From assembly GCF_007004665.1 (NCBI RefSeq), contig NZ_ML660071.1:1-42428 (forward strand): 42,428 bases of DNA, given 5' to 3'. The DNA comes from Denitrobaculum tricleocarpae. Its GTDB lineage: Bacteria > Pseudomonadota > Alphaproteobacteria > Kiloniellales > Kiloniellaceae. Position 1 is the stretch's first letter; every line of letters starts with the position of its first letter. The notes under the pieces were generated by a model. The model worked only from the letters and a program-made list of their open reading frames with translations, had not been told where the DNA came from and searched no databases. A program made the translations under genes and the position numbers. Shown here piece after piece: positions 34,401 to 42,428 of the stretch.

Positions 34401-35146
34401 TCACCCTGCAGGGCGAACGTCTTTATGAAGCGCTTTGTGCCGAAAGGCGTTGGCCCGTCCAGGACTGGATACGCGACTTCCGCGACCACCCTGTTATGGG
34501 CCGCCTGACAGAGCGGGTCATCTGGTTGGGTGAGAATGGCGAGGGCGCGCTCCTCGGCGCATTTCGTCCCACTGCCGAAGGCGACTACGTAGATGCCGAA
34601 GACAACGAAGTAGAGCCCCAGTCTTTCGCCTCTATCCGCCTTGCCCACGGGGCTTTGCTCGCCGCCGAGCAGGCGGAAGCCTGGGTGCAGCATCTGACCG
34701 ACTATGAAGTCAAGCCGCTCTTTACCCAGTTCGGCCGGCCCCTTCTGGCTCTGACCGAGGAACAGGGCAAGGAGACCCGGATCGAGGATCGCAAAGGCTG
34801 GACAACCGACACCTTTACGATGCGCGGTGCCGCGTCGCGTCTGGGTTATGAGCGTGGCGAGGCCATGGATGCCGGTTACTTCAACGAATACATTAAAAAC
34901 TTTCGCAGTGCCGGCCTCAGCGCCGTGATCGAATTCTCGGGCAATTGCCTGCCGGAAGAGAACCTTCCCGCTGCGGCGATACATCTGGAGTTCGTCAAGC
35001 TGCTCAACAATAACAGACGTTCACGGGCAGTTTCCTTGGCGGAAGTGCCGCCGGTCCTCTTATCGGAGTGTTGGAACGATTACCGGGACATGGTGGCGAA
35101 AGGCAGCCATGATCCCGATTGGGAAAAGAAGATGCCATGGATGTAA
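31430..35146 (+). CDS. DUF4132 (MolR/YehI-type) giant HEAT-repeat protein
   Basis: 1238 aa from TTG 31430; AGGA at 31419-31422 lies seven bases upstream, and no better ATG is near. The middle contains helical repeats of HEAT type (for example 'DDTRQDVRAGAAEWIADLGLQEATKALQARL' in pattern, about 625-660). The C-terminal third (about 960-1238) is the DUF4132 domain: 'RRWPVQDWIRDFRDHPVMGRL', 'SIRLAHGALLAAEQAEAW' and 'DYEVKPLFTQFGRPL' elements. No enzyme motif, signal or membrane segment is seen, so it is probably a cytoplasmic scaffold. E. coli YehI/MolR is the named relative. First gene of the five-gene operon; its end overlaps the MoxR gene. Confidence 0.88.
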   Translation: MRSLISSLFKNLKISDAITRDLHRLNGLQNGLGDKAAAYVSNGTNETVLSTLTTLDCRETLGLTARYSKDKADHARRVYLARQANDAEILARYAEVLGAATGSEQGDLSGSKHTPLPLRALFTIAGTGLVESSNRWPRPVIDGSACNLTPEFCLAVCRAAGGSATDLFDILFQDDGRWETQTEIRRLPELFDFAPLARDHPEELLSAGRRISASGKVVLIKQMRKWSFFSEPAFCGYLTEMTADGAKSVRQEAVQVMMTLPHEQVLPVAEKNLSEGSAPVRSAMVSLLAGLQAPEALNILREHQKTEKTARIKAAIESALTVETVNTRETEEADDATSYLALDGSRVEIPPKRMPSTAPEITFSKEDLQHLSELIKKENAEIDRRNKTRTGLSKYVEPSLSSGFANQIIELLNGPPEEFLLEKNQLMRMFLYHTARDSWTLPTLKRMPQDRALRFALRMSRDFDAAFHQGDYTAGDAYISYYVNSEGADYRVLEDLNATGVAQIQYGSWGDRKSRHAGPGDLIREEMSRDWFNYEVADLPREAIWPLLAESFDVFDQAFGLRSADDLKPSRFHAIRFLHLLPKTPQRYYGPLLEVATGTTKTGRAEAREMLTGAPGLAERVVALLDDTRQDVRAGAAEWIADLGLQEATKALQARLKKEKSDLAQAAILTTLSRLGVELSDYVGPKALLAEAEKTLKKAKFDKLEWLIDDHLPTMKYRSGQKVPSEVIKAWLFLANKLKQPGGNKLFDIYLDQLDPESAKELSTWIFDAWINYDTQRPSNAEANAYAEQHADQNWKSMLRWVKDYTREQAFRELYNGIKSQYLNSGAATKGVLALTKHTDPAHAAASVRNYLKAHGSRTSQASSLLDLLAAKGDPLSLQIVISAATRLKQKGVQAYAGKLVEAVADARDWTMDELADRTVPSAGLNDEGILELPCGREEKPYSARMDDEFKLVVLNPDGKKIKGLPAGDDDATKASKKQLSASKRELKQVITLQGERLYEALCAERRWPVQDWIRDFRDHPVMGRLTERVIWLGENGEGALLGAFRPTAEGDYVDAEDNEVEPQSFASIRLAHGALLAAEQAEAWVQHLTDYEVKPLFTQFGRPLLALTEEQGKETRIEDRKGWTTDTFTMRGAASRLGYERGEAMDAGYFNEYIKNFRSAGLSAVIEFSGNCLPEENLPAAAIHLEFVKLLNNNRRSRAVSLAEVPPVLLSECWNDYRDMVAKGSHDPDWEKKMPWM

Positions 35147-36225
35147 CAAACACCCAGAAAGAGCCGGCCGAACGCCGCTACGCCGAGGAGCTGGCTCGAC
35201 TGAAGGCCGAAGACCGGGCGCCAAAGCCGGCAGGTTGGCAGCTGTCCCCGCGCGCGGTGCGGCGTTTCATCCTTGGCGATCCCGCATTGGATGTCAGCCG
35301 GAAGTTCTACGGCGACGACCCGCTCGTCGACCGTTGTATCGTCTCGCTGATGGGGCATCAGGGCCTGATGCTGGTGGGTGAACCTGGGACGGCAAAGTCG
35401 CTGCTGTCGGAGCTTCTGGCTGCGGCGATCAGTGGCAATTCCCTCCTCGTCGTGCAGGGGAGTGCCGGCGTCATCGAGGACCATCTGCGCTATGGTTGGA
35501 ACTACGCCCTGCTGCTGGCCGAAGGCCCGAGCGAACGGGCGCTGGTTCCATCGCCGATTATGAATGCGATGCAAGACGGGAAGATTGCACGGATCGAAGA
35601 GCTGACCCGCTGTGCACCAGAGGTCCAGGACGCAATGATTTCCCTGCTTTCGGAAAAGACCATCGCCATGCCGGAGCTGGGGGCTGAGCGCGAACTGCGC
35701 GCTGCGCGCGGATTCAATGTCATCGCCACCGCCAACCTGCGCGATCTGGGCGTAAACGAGATGTCGAGCGCGCTCAAGCGCCGCTTCAATTTCGAGACCG
35801 TCTCGCCGATCGCGGATGCAGCCTTCGAAAAGGAATTGATTGCGAAACAGCTCAAGGAGCGCATGGAGGATTACGATATAGAAGCCGAGATGCCCGAGGA
35901 GGTGTTGGACGTGGTTGTTTCGGTTTTTCGCGACCTGCGAACGGGCCGCGCCGAGGACGGCGCGGTAGTGGCGCAGCCTAAAAGCGTCATGTCCACCGCC
36001 GAAGCTGTGAACGTGGCCCATGCGGCACTCTTGGATGCAGGGTATCTATCGGCGGAATCTCCGACCGGTGCTCATGTAGCACGGCAACTGGGTGGCGTTG
36101 TCTTCAAAGACGACGCCGAAGACGCCCGCAAACTGCGCGCCTATGTGGACACGATCGCGCGCGCAAGGGGCCGCAGAAGCCGGGCCTGGGCATCCTTTCA
36201 TAAAGCCGCAAAGTCGGATGACTGA
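35137..36225 (+). CDS. YehL-type MoxR AAA+ ATPase
   Basis: 362 aa from ATG 35137 (MDVTNTQK). A TTG at 35119 would add six residues and is less likely. Walker A G81-E-P-G-T-A-K-S88; Walker B region 'GKIARIEELTRC'; sensor 1 'VIATANLRDLG'; arginine finger 'SSALKRRFNF'. The C-terminal lid runs to the end. MoxR ATPases work as hexameric remodellers with VWA partners, and one follows two genes later. The length equals that given for E. coli YehL, founder of one MoxR subfamily. It overlaps the preceding gene by ten bases (ATGgatgtaa), so it is translationally coupled. Confidence 0.93.
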   Translation: MDVTNTQKEPAERRYAEELARLKAEDRAPKPAGWQLSPRAVRRFILGDPALDVSRKFYGDDPLVDRCIVSLMGHQGLMLVGEPGTAKSLLSELLAAAISGNSLLVVQGSAGVIEDHLRYGWNYALLLAEGPSERALVPSPIMNAMQDGKIARIEELTRCAPEVQDAMISLLSEKTIAMPELGAERELRAARGFNVIATANLRDLGVNEMSSALKRRFNFETVSPIADAAFEKELIAKQLKERMEDYDIEAEMPEEVLDVVVSVFRDLRTGRAEDGAVVAQPKSVMSTAEAVNVAHAALLDAGYLSAESPTGAHVARQLGGVVFKDDAEDARKLRAYVDTIARARGRRSRAWASFHKAAKSDD

Positions 36226-36267
36226 CCCACAATTCGGCTTTATGGCGACAGCAAGCACGAGAAAGCT

Positions 36268-38670
36268 ATGACCGGAGAAGCTCTCATTCGCGCCGTGCGT
36301 GAGAGAGTGTTTCAACCCGAAGCACAGCTTTACATCGCACCGGTACGTCACCATTCCCCGGCCTGCGCCAGCGCTGTGCAGAAGATGATCCGCGAGATCC
36401 GCCCCGCCAAAGTACTGATCGAAGCGCCCCACGACCTCGAACATCTGATCCCTCACCTCCTTGCCGCCGACACTGAGCCACCGGTGGCTGCAGCCAGCCT
36501 GCTTGATCGCAAGGACGGGCCCAGGCTGGCCGCTTACTATCCCTTCTGCGCCCATTCACCGGAATGGGTCGCCCTGCGCGAAGGGGCCAAAGTGGGCGCT
36601 GAACTGCGCTTCATCGATCTCGGATCAGACGCCAAGATCGCCTCCGCCGATCAGCAGGAAACCGGCCCCAGGCCTCTGGTTCGCGAGCAGGCCTTCGATC
36701 AGGGCGACTACGTCAGAGCTCTGTGCAGCCGTCTCGGGTGTCAGGATGGTTACGAGTTATGGGACCATCTCTTCGAAACCCGGATCGGTGACCAGGACTG
36801 GCGCAGCTTCCTCGCCGACGTCGGCGCCTACTGCACCGCCCTGCGCGCCTCGACACCCGCGGATGAGATCGAAAGCACGGGCGACATGGAGCGCGAAACC
36901 CACATGGCAGCCGGCCTGCGCGATGCCCTGGGTTCCGGTCCGGTGGTGGTGGTGATCGGTGGCTTTCATACCGCACCACTCCTCGACCCGATCAAAACCG
37001 CGGGTAAGACCTCGGCCGGCGGGAAGTCGGATGCCCAGTCCTATCTGATCCGCTACGGCTACAAAGAGCTTGATGCTTTGATGGGTTATGGGGCCGGTTT
37101 GCCGCAGCCAGCCTATTACGAAGCGCTGTGGAACCATGTGCAGTCCAAGGAAGGCACACCCGACTGGCAGGTGATTGCCCGCGAACTGATACAGAGCTTC
37201 TCCAGTAAAATGCGCACAGCCGGCTATGGAATTTCTCTGCCGGCGCAGGTGGAGCTACTGCGCAGCGCCGAGACGCTCGCGCGTCTGAGGAACCGTCCGG
37301 GCGCTCTGCGTCACGATCTTATCGATGCCCTGACCTCCGCCCTCGTGAAGGGCGAGACCAGTAGCGCGGATGCCTGGAGAGAACGCTTTGTCGTCTTTCT
37401 GCGCGGCCACGCGCTCGGCGAGGTCAGCGATATGGCGGGGCAGCCACCGATCGTCGCGGATGCGCGCGCCCGGGCCAAAGCCCTGCGCTTTAATGTTTCC
37501 GACGGTCTAAGGCGAGAGCGCAGCCTCGATATCCGCCGCAAACCCGCTCATCTCGCCGCCTCGCGCTTTGCCCACGCCATGACGTTGCTCGAGACCGATT
37601 TTGCCAGCCGTTCTGGAGGACCCGATTTTCTGAATGCCGTACAGACCGGCTTGCTGTTCGAACACTGGGACTACGCCTGGTCTCCGAAGGTGGAAGGACA
37701 GCTCATCGAGGCAGCGGTCTTTGGCGATACAATCCCCGCTGCCTGTCTGGGACAGCTTGCGCGAGCCCGCGCCGCGCTAACAGAGAATGGACGCTCCGAT
37801 GACCTTGACGCCCTGCTTGCTCTCTTCAAACAGGGGCTTTTAGCCGGTTTGGGGCAAGACCTGGACAGGTTGCTGACCGAGGTCAAAGACGCTCTGCGTC
37901 GAAGCGGTGATTTCCCCCAAACCGCCAGGGCTATCACTACGCTCCATGCAATCGAAGCTTCGCGCGGACCTTTGTCTTTACCCGAAGGATTGGAAATCCG
38001 CAGCGTCATGCAAGGCGCCTTCGAGAGGCTGATCTATCTCTGCGATGACCTTCCTAAGATTCGCGAAGAGGCCCTGCCCCCCTGCCTGGATGCCCTGCGC
38101 ATGCTGACCGAACTCCTACACGGGCCCGCTGCAGGCTCTTTCGAAACCGCCTTGTTCGATGAAGCTCTCGATCGGATCGCCGAGGCAGATCCAAGACCGG
38201 AACTCCTCGGCGCAGTGACAGCAATCGCGGTCGAAGGCGGGCGTAAACCGGCATCCACGCTTCCAGACATGCTGACCGGCCAGTTCAGTGGCACCGCCCT
38301 CAATCTTCCCGCTCGCTTGGGCGGCCTGCGCGGCATGCTGGCTGTAGCGCCAAACCTTCTCTGGACAGCGGACCACGTGCTCGCAGTCGTCGACGAATTT
38401 CTTGCCCAACTGGACGATGATGCCTTTTTAGCCATGCTACCCCATCTGCGCCTGGCTCTGTCGACGCTTTCGCCACGTGAGGCGGACCGCATTGCCGCCG
38501 CCTTGGTTCACCGCCATGGTGGCAGCGCCGGGGATTTCACCGCGCATCATTACGATGTCACTGACGAAGATGCCCGGCGGGGGGCGGAAATCGACGCGGC
38601 CCTGCGCGCGAGCATTCGGGCGGATGGGCTGGAAGACTGGATCTTCGCGCAGAACGAAGGTGCGGTATGA
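36268..38670 (+). CDS. DUF5682 (YehM-like) protein of unknown function
   Basis: 800 aa. The N-terminal region has 'IAPVRHHSPACA' (H28-H29) and 'KVLIEAPHDLEHLIPHLL'. The later 'VVVIGGFHTAPLLDP' (about 228-242) completes a His-rich pattern recalling TraB/erythromycin-esterase-like hydrolase folds; that likeness is only a guess. From about 320 to the end it is helical with Arg/Leu-rich repeats, ending 'ADGLEDWIFAQNEGAV'. No membrane or signal segment. It is the usual partner of the MoxR/VWA/SWIM set and corresponds in place and size to E. coli YehM. The next gene begins inside its stop (ATGA). Confidence 0.85.
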   Translation: MTGEALIRAVRERVFQPEAQLYIAPVRHHSPACASAVQKMIREIRPAKVLIEAPHDLEHLIPHLLAADTEPPVAAASLLDRKDGPRLAAYYPFCAHSPEWVALREGAKVGAELRFIDLGSDAKIASADQQETGPRPLVREQAFDQGDYVRALCSRLGCQDGYELWDHLFETRIGDQDWRSFLADVGAYCTALRASTPADEIESTGDMERETHMAAGLRDALGSGPVVVVIGGFHTAPLLDPIKTAGKTSAGGKSDAQSYLIRYGYKELDALMGYGAGLPQPAYYEALWNHVQSKEGTPDWQVIARELIQSFSSKMRTAGYGISLPAQVELLRSAETLARLRNRPGALRHDLIDALTSALVKGETSSADAWRERFVVFLRGHALGEVSDMAGQPPIVADARARAKALRFNVSDGLRRERSLDIRRKPAHLAASRFAHAMTLLETDFASRSGGPDFLNAVQTGLLFEHWDYAWSPKVEGQLIEAAVFGDTIPAACLGQLARARAALTENGRSDDLDALLALFKQGLLAGLGQDLDRLLTEVKDALRRSGDFPQTARAITTLHAIEASRGPLSLPEGLEIRSVMQGAFERLIYLCDDLPKIREEALPPCLDALRMLTELLHGPAAGSFETALFDEALDRIAEADPRPELLGAVTAIAVEGGRKPASTLPDMLTGQFSGTALNLPARLGGLRGMLAVAPNLLWTADHVLAVVDEFLAQLDDDAFLAMLPHLRLALSTLSPREADRIAAALVHRHGGSAGDFTAHHYDVTDEDARRGAEIDAALRASIRADGLEDWIFAQNEGAV

Positions 38671-39782
38671 GCGAACAGGTCAAACGTCGCTGGCGTCTCG
38701 CGCTCGGCCGCTACGCAGAACAGCAGCTCGGCGGGTTAACGGGAGGCGACGGGCGGGCGGATCGTGCGCTCGACTACCTTTATGGCCGTGAGTACGACAA
38801 ACGCGGACTGCATCGCCCGGACGGGCCCGGATCGCTCGATCCTACTCAAATGAAGGCCCTCGATTGGCTCGGCGAAGCGCGCAAACTCTTCCCGCAATCG
38901 GTCTTCCAGGTACTGCAGGACCACGCACTCGATAGATACGGGCTTTCCGAACTCCTGGATGATCCCAAGACTCTCGACAGCCTTGAGCCCAATCAGGATC
39001 TCCTGAAGACGCTGTTAAGCTTCCATGGGCGGGCCAGGCCGGAGATAAAAGATAAACTGCGGCAGGTCGCCGATGCCGTCATTCAAGACGTCCTCCGACG
39101 ATTGAAGTCGGATGTGCAGCGTGCATTTTCCGGACGACGCAATCCCTTCAAGCGCTCGCACATCGCCTCGGCGGCCAACTTCGACTGGCGGAACACACTT
39201 CGCCGAAACCTGAAACACTATGACCCAAAAGCCGGGCGCATCATCGCCGAAGAGCTGCGCTTCTTGTCCCGCGAACGACGCAGGCTACCATGGTCGGTGG
39301 TGCTCTGCGTGGACCAGTCAGGCTCTATGACAGACAGCATTATCCACTCGGCGGTGATGGCGGCTATTCTCTCGGGCCTGCCGGGCGTACGCGTCTCCAT
39401 GGTGTTGTTCGATACATCGATCATCGATGTCACCGACCGTTTGACCGACCCACTGGAAACGCTCTTGTCCGTGCAGCTTGGCGGCGGAACCGATATCGGA
39501 CGCGCTGTCGAATACTGCGAGCGCTTCGTCGAAACACCGGAACGCACGGTTTTTGTCCTGATCTCGGATTTCGCCGAAGGCGCCAGCCCCCGCCGGCTCT
39601 TCCGCGCCGTCGCACGGATGAACGAAGCCCGTGTGCGCCTGATCGGGCTCAGCGCGTTGGACGAGCTGGGCGCCCCCTATCACGATGAACAGATTGCCGG
39701 GCGCCTGACATCGCTGGGTATGCAGATCGGCGCGATGACCCCGGACCGGCTCGCGCAGTGGCTGGCGGAGGTGATGCGATGA
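38667..39782 (+). CDS. VWA-domain protein (YehP-like), partner of the MoxR ATPase
   Basis: 371 aa. A helical N-terminal half (1-205) is followed by a von Willebrand A domain with a complete metal-ion site: D216-Q-S-G-S220, T275 in 'GGGTDIG' and D301 in 'LISDFAEG'. Such VWA proteins bind Mg and clients and are moved by MoxR ATPases. There is no signal peptide or membrane span, so it is cytoplasmic. The start ATG at 38667 overlaps the DUF5682 stop, and its own stop overlaps the SWIM start (ATGA at 39779-39782), so all the later genes are tightly coupled. Matches E. coli YehP in length and position. Confidence 0.92.
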   Translation: MSEQVKRRWRLALGRYAEQQLGGLTGGDGRADRALDYLYGREYDKRGLHRPDGPGSLDPTQMKALDWLGEARKLFPQSVFQVLQDHALDRYGLSELLDDPKTLDSLEPNQDLLKTLLSFHGRARPEIKDKLRQVADAVIQDVLRRLKSDVQRAFSGRRNPFKRSHIASAANFDWRNTLRRNLKHYDPKAGRIIAEELRFLSRERRRLPWSVVLCVDQSGSMTDSIIHSAVMAAILSGLPGVRVSMVLFDTSIIDVTDRLTDPLETLLSVQLGGGTDIGRAVEYCERFVETPERTVFVLISDFAEGASPRRLFRAVARMNEARVRLIGLSALDELGAPYHDEQIAGRLTSLGMQIGAMTPDRLAQWLAEVMR

Positions 39783-41704
39783 CGCTGGCCGGCATACTGT
39801 CATCCTTTGACGATAACGCCTTGGCCGCTTTGGCAAACAAGGGCCTGCTGCGTCGCGCCCACAAAGCCTGCAAAGAAGGTGAAGCAGAGATCATCCGCCT
39901 GGATGAAACAGGTGCGGAAGTCGAGGCCAGCGGTCAAACGGTGACACTCCCAATAACTGGGCCGCAGGCTGCCGACTGTAGCTGTCCGGCATCGGGGATC
40001 TGCAGCCACATTCTGATGGCAGTGATTACCCTGCGCGATCTCCCAGCGGAAGCACGGAGCGCCGGCGCAACGCCACCTGTGCTCTCCTCGCGGCAGATGC
40101 TTCTTGAGATATCCGAGGCTGAACTGCGCAAGTTTGCCGGGTCCGACTATGATCAGGCTCTCGTCTTGGCTGGATCGGCCGAGAGGAACGATGAAGAAGA
40201 GAACCTAGCTGTCAGCTTCGCAACGCCAGAGGCGCAAGTGACTTTTGTCGCGGGTCAGCCTCTTAAAGCGGCTCTTTACAAAGGACCAGGTACGCGCAAA
40301 CGGCTGGTCATAACAGCAGCAGTGATCGCCGTTCGCTTCCAGGCCGGCATAGGCTCAAAGCTTGATAGCGACAAGGCGCCAAGCGAAACCGGTCCCGAAG
40401 CAGAGATGCTGATCGCGATTTGCGAAGCTATCGAAACTGCAATCGGTCAGGTATTCCACGGCTCTGCTTCGCTTGCCTCGGAGCGGTTTCTTGATCTCGC
40501 CATCTCTGCGCGTGTGCAATCCGCGCCCCGTCTGACATCGCAATTGATGACGTTATCGGCCTTCGCCGACTGGGCGGACAAGGGCGACATCCGGTTCGAT
40601 GGCTCCCGGTTTCTATCTAATCTCTCGCAGGCTTACGCCCTAAGCAAAGCGCTCACTGTCCGGCCGAACGACCCAGTCTTATGCGGCACTGCACGGCGCA
40701 GCTATGACCCGGCTCCCGCCATCAGCCTATGGGCGCTTGGCGCAGGAAGATGGGCGACCGCGGCAGGCGCCCGAGGACTGACCCTGCATTTGCTGAACCC
40801 TGAGAACGGCGAATTCTTATGCGCCGTGATCGCGCGTGGCGCCGGCCAGGATCCTCTCTTTACCGCCCGTGAGGCTTTTGCAGGCCCCATATGGGGCGTG
40901 CCTTCGGTAGAAACCTTGACTGGTACCCAGGTGCATTTTGCGCAGCCGTTCCTGTCCGTGGATCACCAACTCTCGACTTCCGGCAAAGCACGTGCTGAAG
41001 TTCGCGGAAATCTCCAGGCGTCCGACGTAGTGGATTCCCCGTATCTGATCCAACGCTGGGATGAACTACACAGCTCGCTGCGCGCCAGAGCCGGCACTGG
41101 CATGGCGCGTACGGCTTCCCCACTTCCATCACTTGTCTTACCAGAAAGGGTCGACGAAGCCAGGTTCGATGACTTAAACCAGCTCTATCATTGGCCTGTG
41201 CGGGATGCAGCAGGAGCGACTCTTCACCTTTCCGCCCCGCCCTCGCGGCTGTCTCGCCTGAAAACTCTGCCTCAGCAGTTTCCTGGCGCACTGGCACTCT
41301 TGATCACGACAACACTGACAGCAGATGGTCCGACCCATGAGCCGGTCTCCATCCTGATCCGTAAGGGCAACGGCGTCGAGGCAATCGACCTGCACTTCAC
41401 CACCGCACCTGCCGGCAACATTTTCTCGAAGGCTCGTGCTGGCTTTGCAAAGCAAATGCGCCGGATTTCAGAGACAGTGAATACCACACAGGGTGCGGGT
41501 TTCGGTCAATTGGCTCTCGCTGGACTGGCAGAGCATTGCCGCCAACCACAAACCGATGCCCTTGAAATCCTGGCACAGAGGGCAGAAGCGCAAAACCTGA
41601 TTTTGATTTCTGACGCGCTGCATCAGGTATGCCGCGAACGTCGAGCAGACAGAATTCTAAAGGCTTCGTATCTCTGTAGCGAAGCTTCCACGATGAGCCT
41701 TTGA
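39779..41704 (+). CDS. SWIM zinc-finger protein (YehQ-like)
   Basis: 641 aa from ATG 39779; GGAGG at 39767-39771 supports this start over an in-frame GTG at 39758. The SWIM finger is C67-x-C69-x5-C75-x-H77 ('CSCPASGICSH'), the pattern for binding DNA, RNA or protein. Residues about 100-640 are helical and beta mixed without a recognised catalytic motif. It closes the five-gene operon, as YehQ does in E. coli. A natural role is target recognition for the MoxR/VWA machine, but this is inference. Confidence 0.88.
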   Translation: MTLAGILSSFDDNALAALANKGLLRRAHKACKEGEAEIIRLDETGAEVEASGQTVTLPITGPQAADCSCPASGICSHILMAVITLRDLPAEARSAGATPPVLSSRQMLLEISEAELRKFAGSDYDQALVLAGSAERNDEEENLAVSFATPEAQVTFVAGQPLKAALYKGPGTRKRLVITAAVIAVRFQAGIGSKLDSDKAPSETGPEAEMLIAICEAIETAIGQVFHGSASLASERFLDLAISARVQSAPRLTSQLMTLSAFADWADKGDIRFDGSRFLSNLSQAYALSKALTVRPNDPVLCGTARRSYDPAPAISLWALGAGRWATAAGARGLTLHLLNPENGEFLCAVIARGAGQDPLFTAREAFAGPIWGVPSVETLTGTQVHFAQPFLSVDHQLSTSGKARAEVRGNLQASDVVDSPYLIQRWDELHSSLRARAGTGMARTASPLPSLVLPERVDEARFDDLNQLYHWPVRDAAGATLHLSAPPSRLSRLKTLPQQFPGALALLITTTLTADGPTHEPVSILIRKGNGVEAIDLHFTTAPAGNIFSKARAGFAKQMRRISETVNTTQGAGFGQLALAGLAEHCRQPQTDALEILAQRAEAQNLILISDALHQVCRERRADRILKASYLCSEASTMSL

Positions 41705-41770
41705 AATCTCCGGGCGCATCAGAACTGGCGTACTCACCCTGGACAAAAAACCTGCGTTTGTGAAGCGTGT

Positions 41771-41828
41771 GTTTTTATTGGTTCGATGTTTATGATTGAT
41801 CCCTTTCCCAGTCTGCACCAATAAAAAC
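41771..41828. promoter_or_regulatory. Long-range inverted repeat after the SWIM gene
   Basis: Arms gtttttattggt (41771-41782) and accaataaaaac (41817-41828), 12 bp perfect, 34-base loop. Immediately beyond the right arm, on the minus strand, a short cccg/cggg hairpin is followed by gtttttatt, which could act as a terminator for transcripts from the right. Function unknown. Confidence 0.45.
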
Positions 41829-41875
41829 CCGGCACGACGCGGGCGTCCCTCCGGGGGATTTCATCGGACTTACGC

Positions 41876-42185
41876 GGCGCCACTGGCGCCCCGGTTCCTC
41901 GAAATGGTTGCGTTGGCAGGATTTGAACCATTCGTCGTGCTTACGCGAGCCCAGTGGGCTCACGGTCGCTCCGAATACCCAAGGGTCGCAGGTTCAAAGC
42001 TTGTCTCATACCCAAATACATAGGGCCCCGCGAGGGGGTCATTGTATTTGGTTGCGTTTAGGATTTGGTTGCGGGATCAAACAGTCCAGTGGACTGTTTG
42101 ATGGATTTGTCCCTTGCGCAGTCTGCGCGCGGGCTGTTCGCCCGTGCTCAACCTTCGGCCTAAAAAGGCTCCACTGGAGCCTTTT
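41876..42185. repeat. Four hairpins sharing a CCA(C/G)TGG core
   Basis: Hairpins at 41876-41890 (ggcgccactggcgcc), 41947-41961 (gagcccagtgggctc), 42077-42103 (12-bp arms starting atcaaacagtcc) and 42163-42185 (11-bp arms starting aaaaggctcca). All are perfect and each is centred on CCACTGG or CCAGTGG, while the flanks differ. Such a shared core with compensated arms suggests a family of small palindromic elements. A further hairpin, gggctgttcgccc-type, lies at about 42127-42146. Confidence 0.65.
41905..42074. repeat. Decayed tRNA-fMet-like fragments
   Basis: 41905-41929 matches the 3' end of the tRNA at 42304-42328 (23 of 25 bases, minus strand sense). The T-arm word ggtcgcaggttcaaa at 41984-41998 repeats it in the opposite orientation. 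tttggttgcg recurs at 42047-42056 and 42065-42074, as at the tRNA end. A worn copy of the tRNA terminator hairpin lies at 42012-42051. No complete cloverleaf can be drawn, so these are relics. Confidence 0.6.
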
Positions 42186-42265
42186 CTTGACGGTCTCAGC
42201 CTTCAAGTTATGAGCGAGGCCCACAACCCAGCGGAGGTCTGGAGGTTGAGAGACCGGTCTGATAT

Positions 42266-42380
<115 letters not shown>

Positions 42381-42428
42381 GGAATTTCTGTTGGCTGTTT
42401 GTTGATTTTGGGATGGTTTGTGTTTGTG

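Noticed and set aside
41905-41998. Second functional tRNA on the minus strand
   Set aside because: Only the T-arm and acceptor 3' side resemble a tRNA; the 5' acceptor, D-arm and anticodon arm cannot be formed.

Overview
The window looks like an alphaproteobacterial chromosome segment, probably from a Rhodospirillales-type or related marine/soil lineage. The basis is the roughly 60% GC protein coding, the dense operons, the tripartite tricarboxylate and polyamine-type transporters, a cobalt-type nitrile hydratase and an initiator tRNA of standard bacterial form. The family-level placement is an inference. No rRNA, CRISPR array, plasmid origin or prophage was seen.

Layout, left to right. Bases 1-50 hold the start of an IS5-type transposase that runs off the left edge. 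Bases 123-6127 (minus strand) form a catabolic operon, tctC-tctB-tctA, then a thiamine-diphosphate enzyme, then an FAD oxidoreductase of the L-2-hydroxyglutarate oxidase type. A divergent LysR regulator (6292-7212) overlaps a TauE/SafE-type permease. Bases 7975-12779 (minus) carry a complete succinate dehydrogenase/fumarate reductase-like complex (B, D, C, A) followed by a two-subunit class I fumarase/tartrate dehydratase. The flavoprotein has Cys where the classical covalent-FAD His should be. Bases 12780-13743 are a very AT-rich gap. Bases 13792-17674 (plus) encode two paralogous exported coiled-coil proteins and an anti-sigma-like membrane protein. A small zinc-ribbon protein and a LysR regulator follow.

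Bases 19274-26684 (minus) are one long operon. In transcription order it holds a guanidinobutyrase-like ureohydrolase, a PotD/A/B/C-like ABC importer, a nitrilase-superfamily amidase, and nitrile hydratase alpha (with an unusual His-rich N-terminus), beta and accessory protein. A LysR gene lies upstream, and a class I/II aminotransferase is divergent from it. Read together, the enzymes suggest nitrile to amide to guanidino acid to amino acid plus urea. That would be a catabolic route for guanidino-nitriles or guanidino-amides; it is inference.

Bases 29259-31429 hold an SRPBCC protein, a GNAT acetyltransferase and long non-coding stretches with a perfect 32-bp palindrome. Bases 31430-41704 (plus) are a tightly coupled five-gene system: a DUF4132 HEAT-type giant protein, a YehL-type MoxR AAA+ ATPase, a DUF5682 protein, a VWA protein and a SWIM zinc-finger protein. 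The order matches the poorly understood E. coli yehI-yehL-yehM-yehP-yehQ group, and it is the best candidate for an undescribed biological system here. The right edge (41705-42428) holds a hairpin-rich mosaic with decayed tRNA-like pieces and an intact tRNA-fMet. This suggests a tRNA-associated hotspot.
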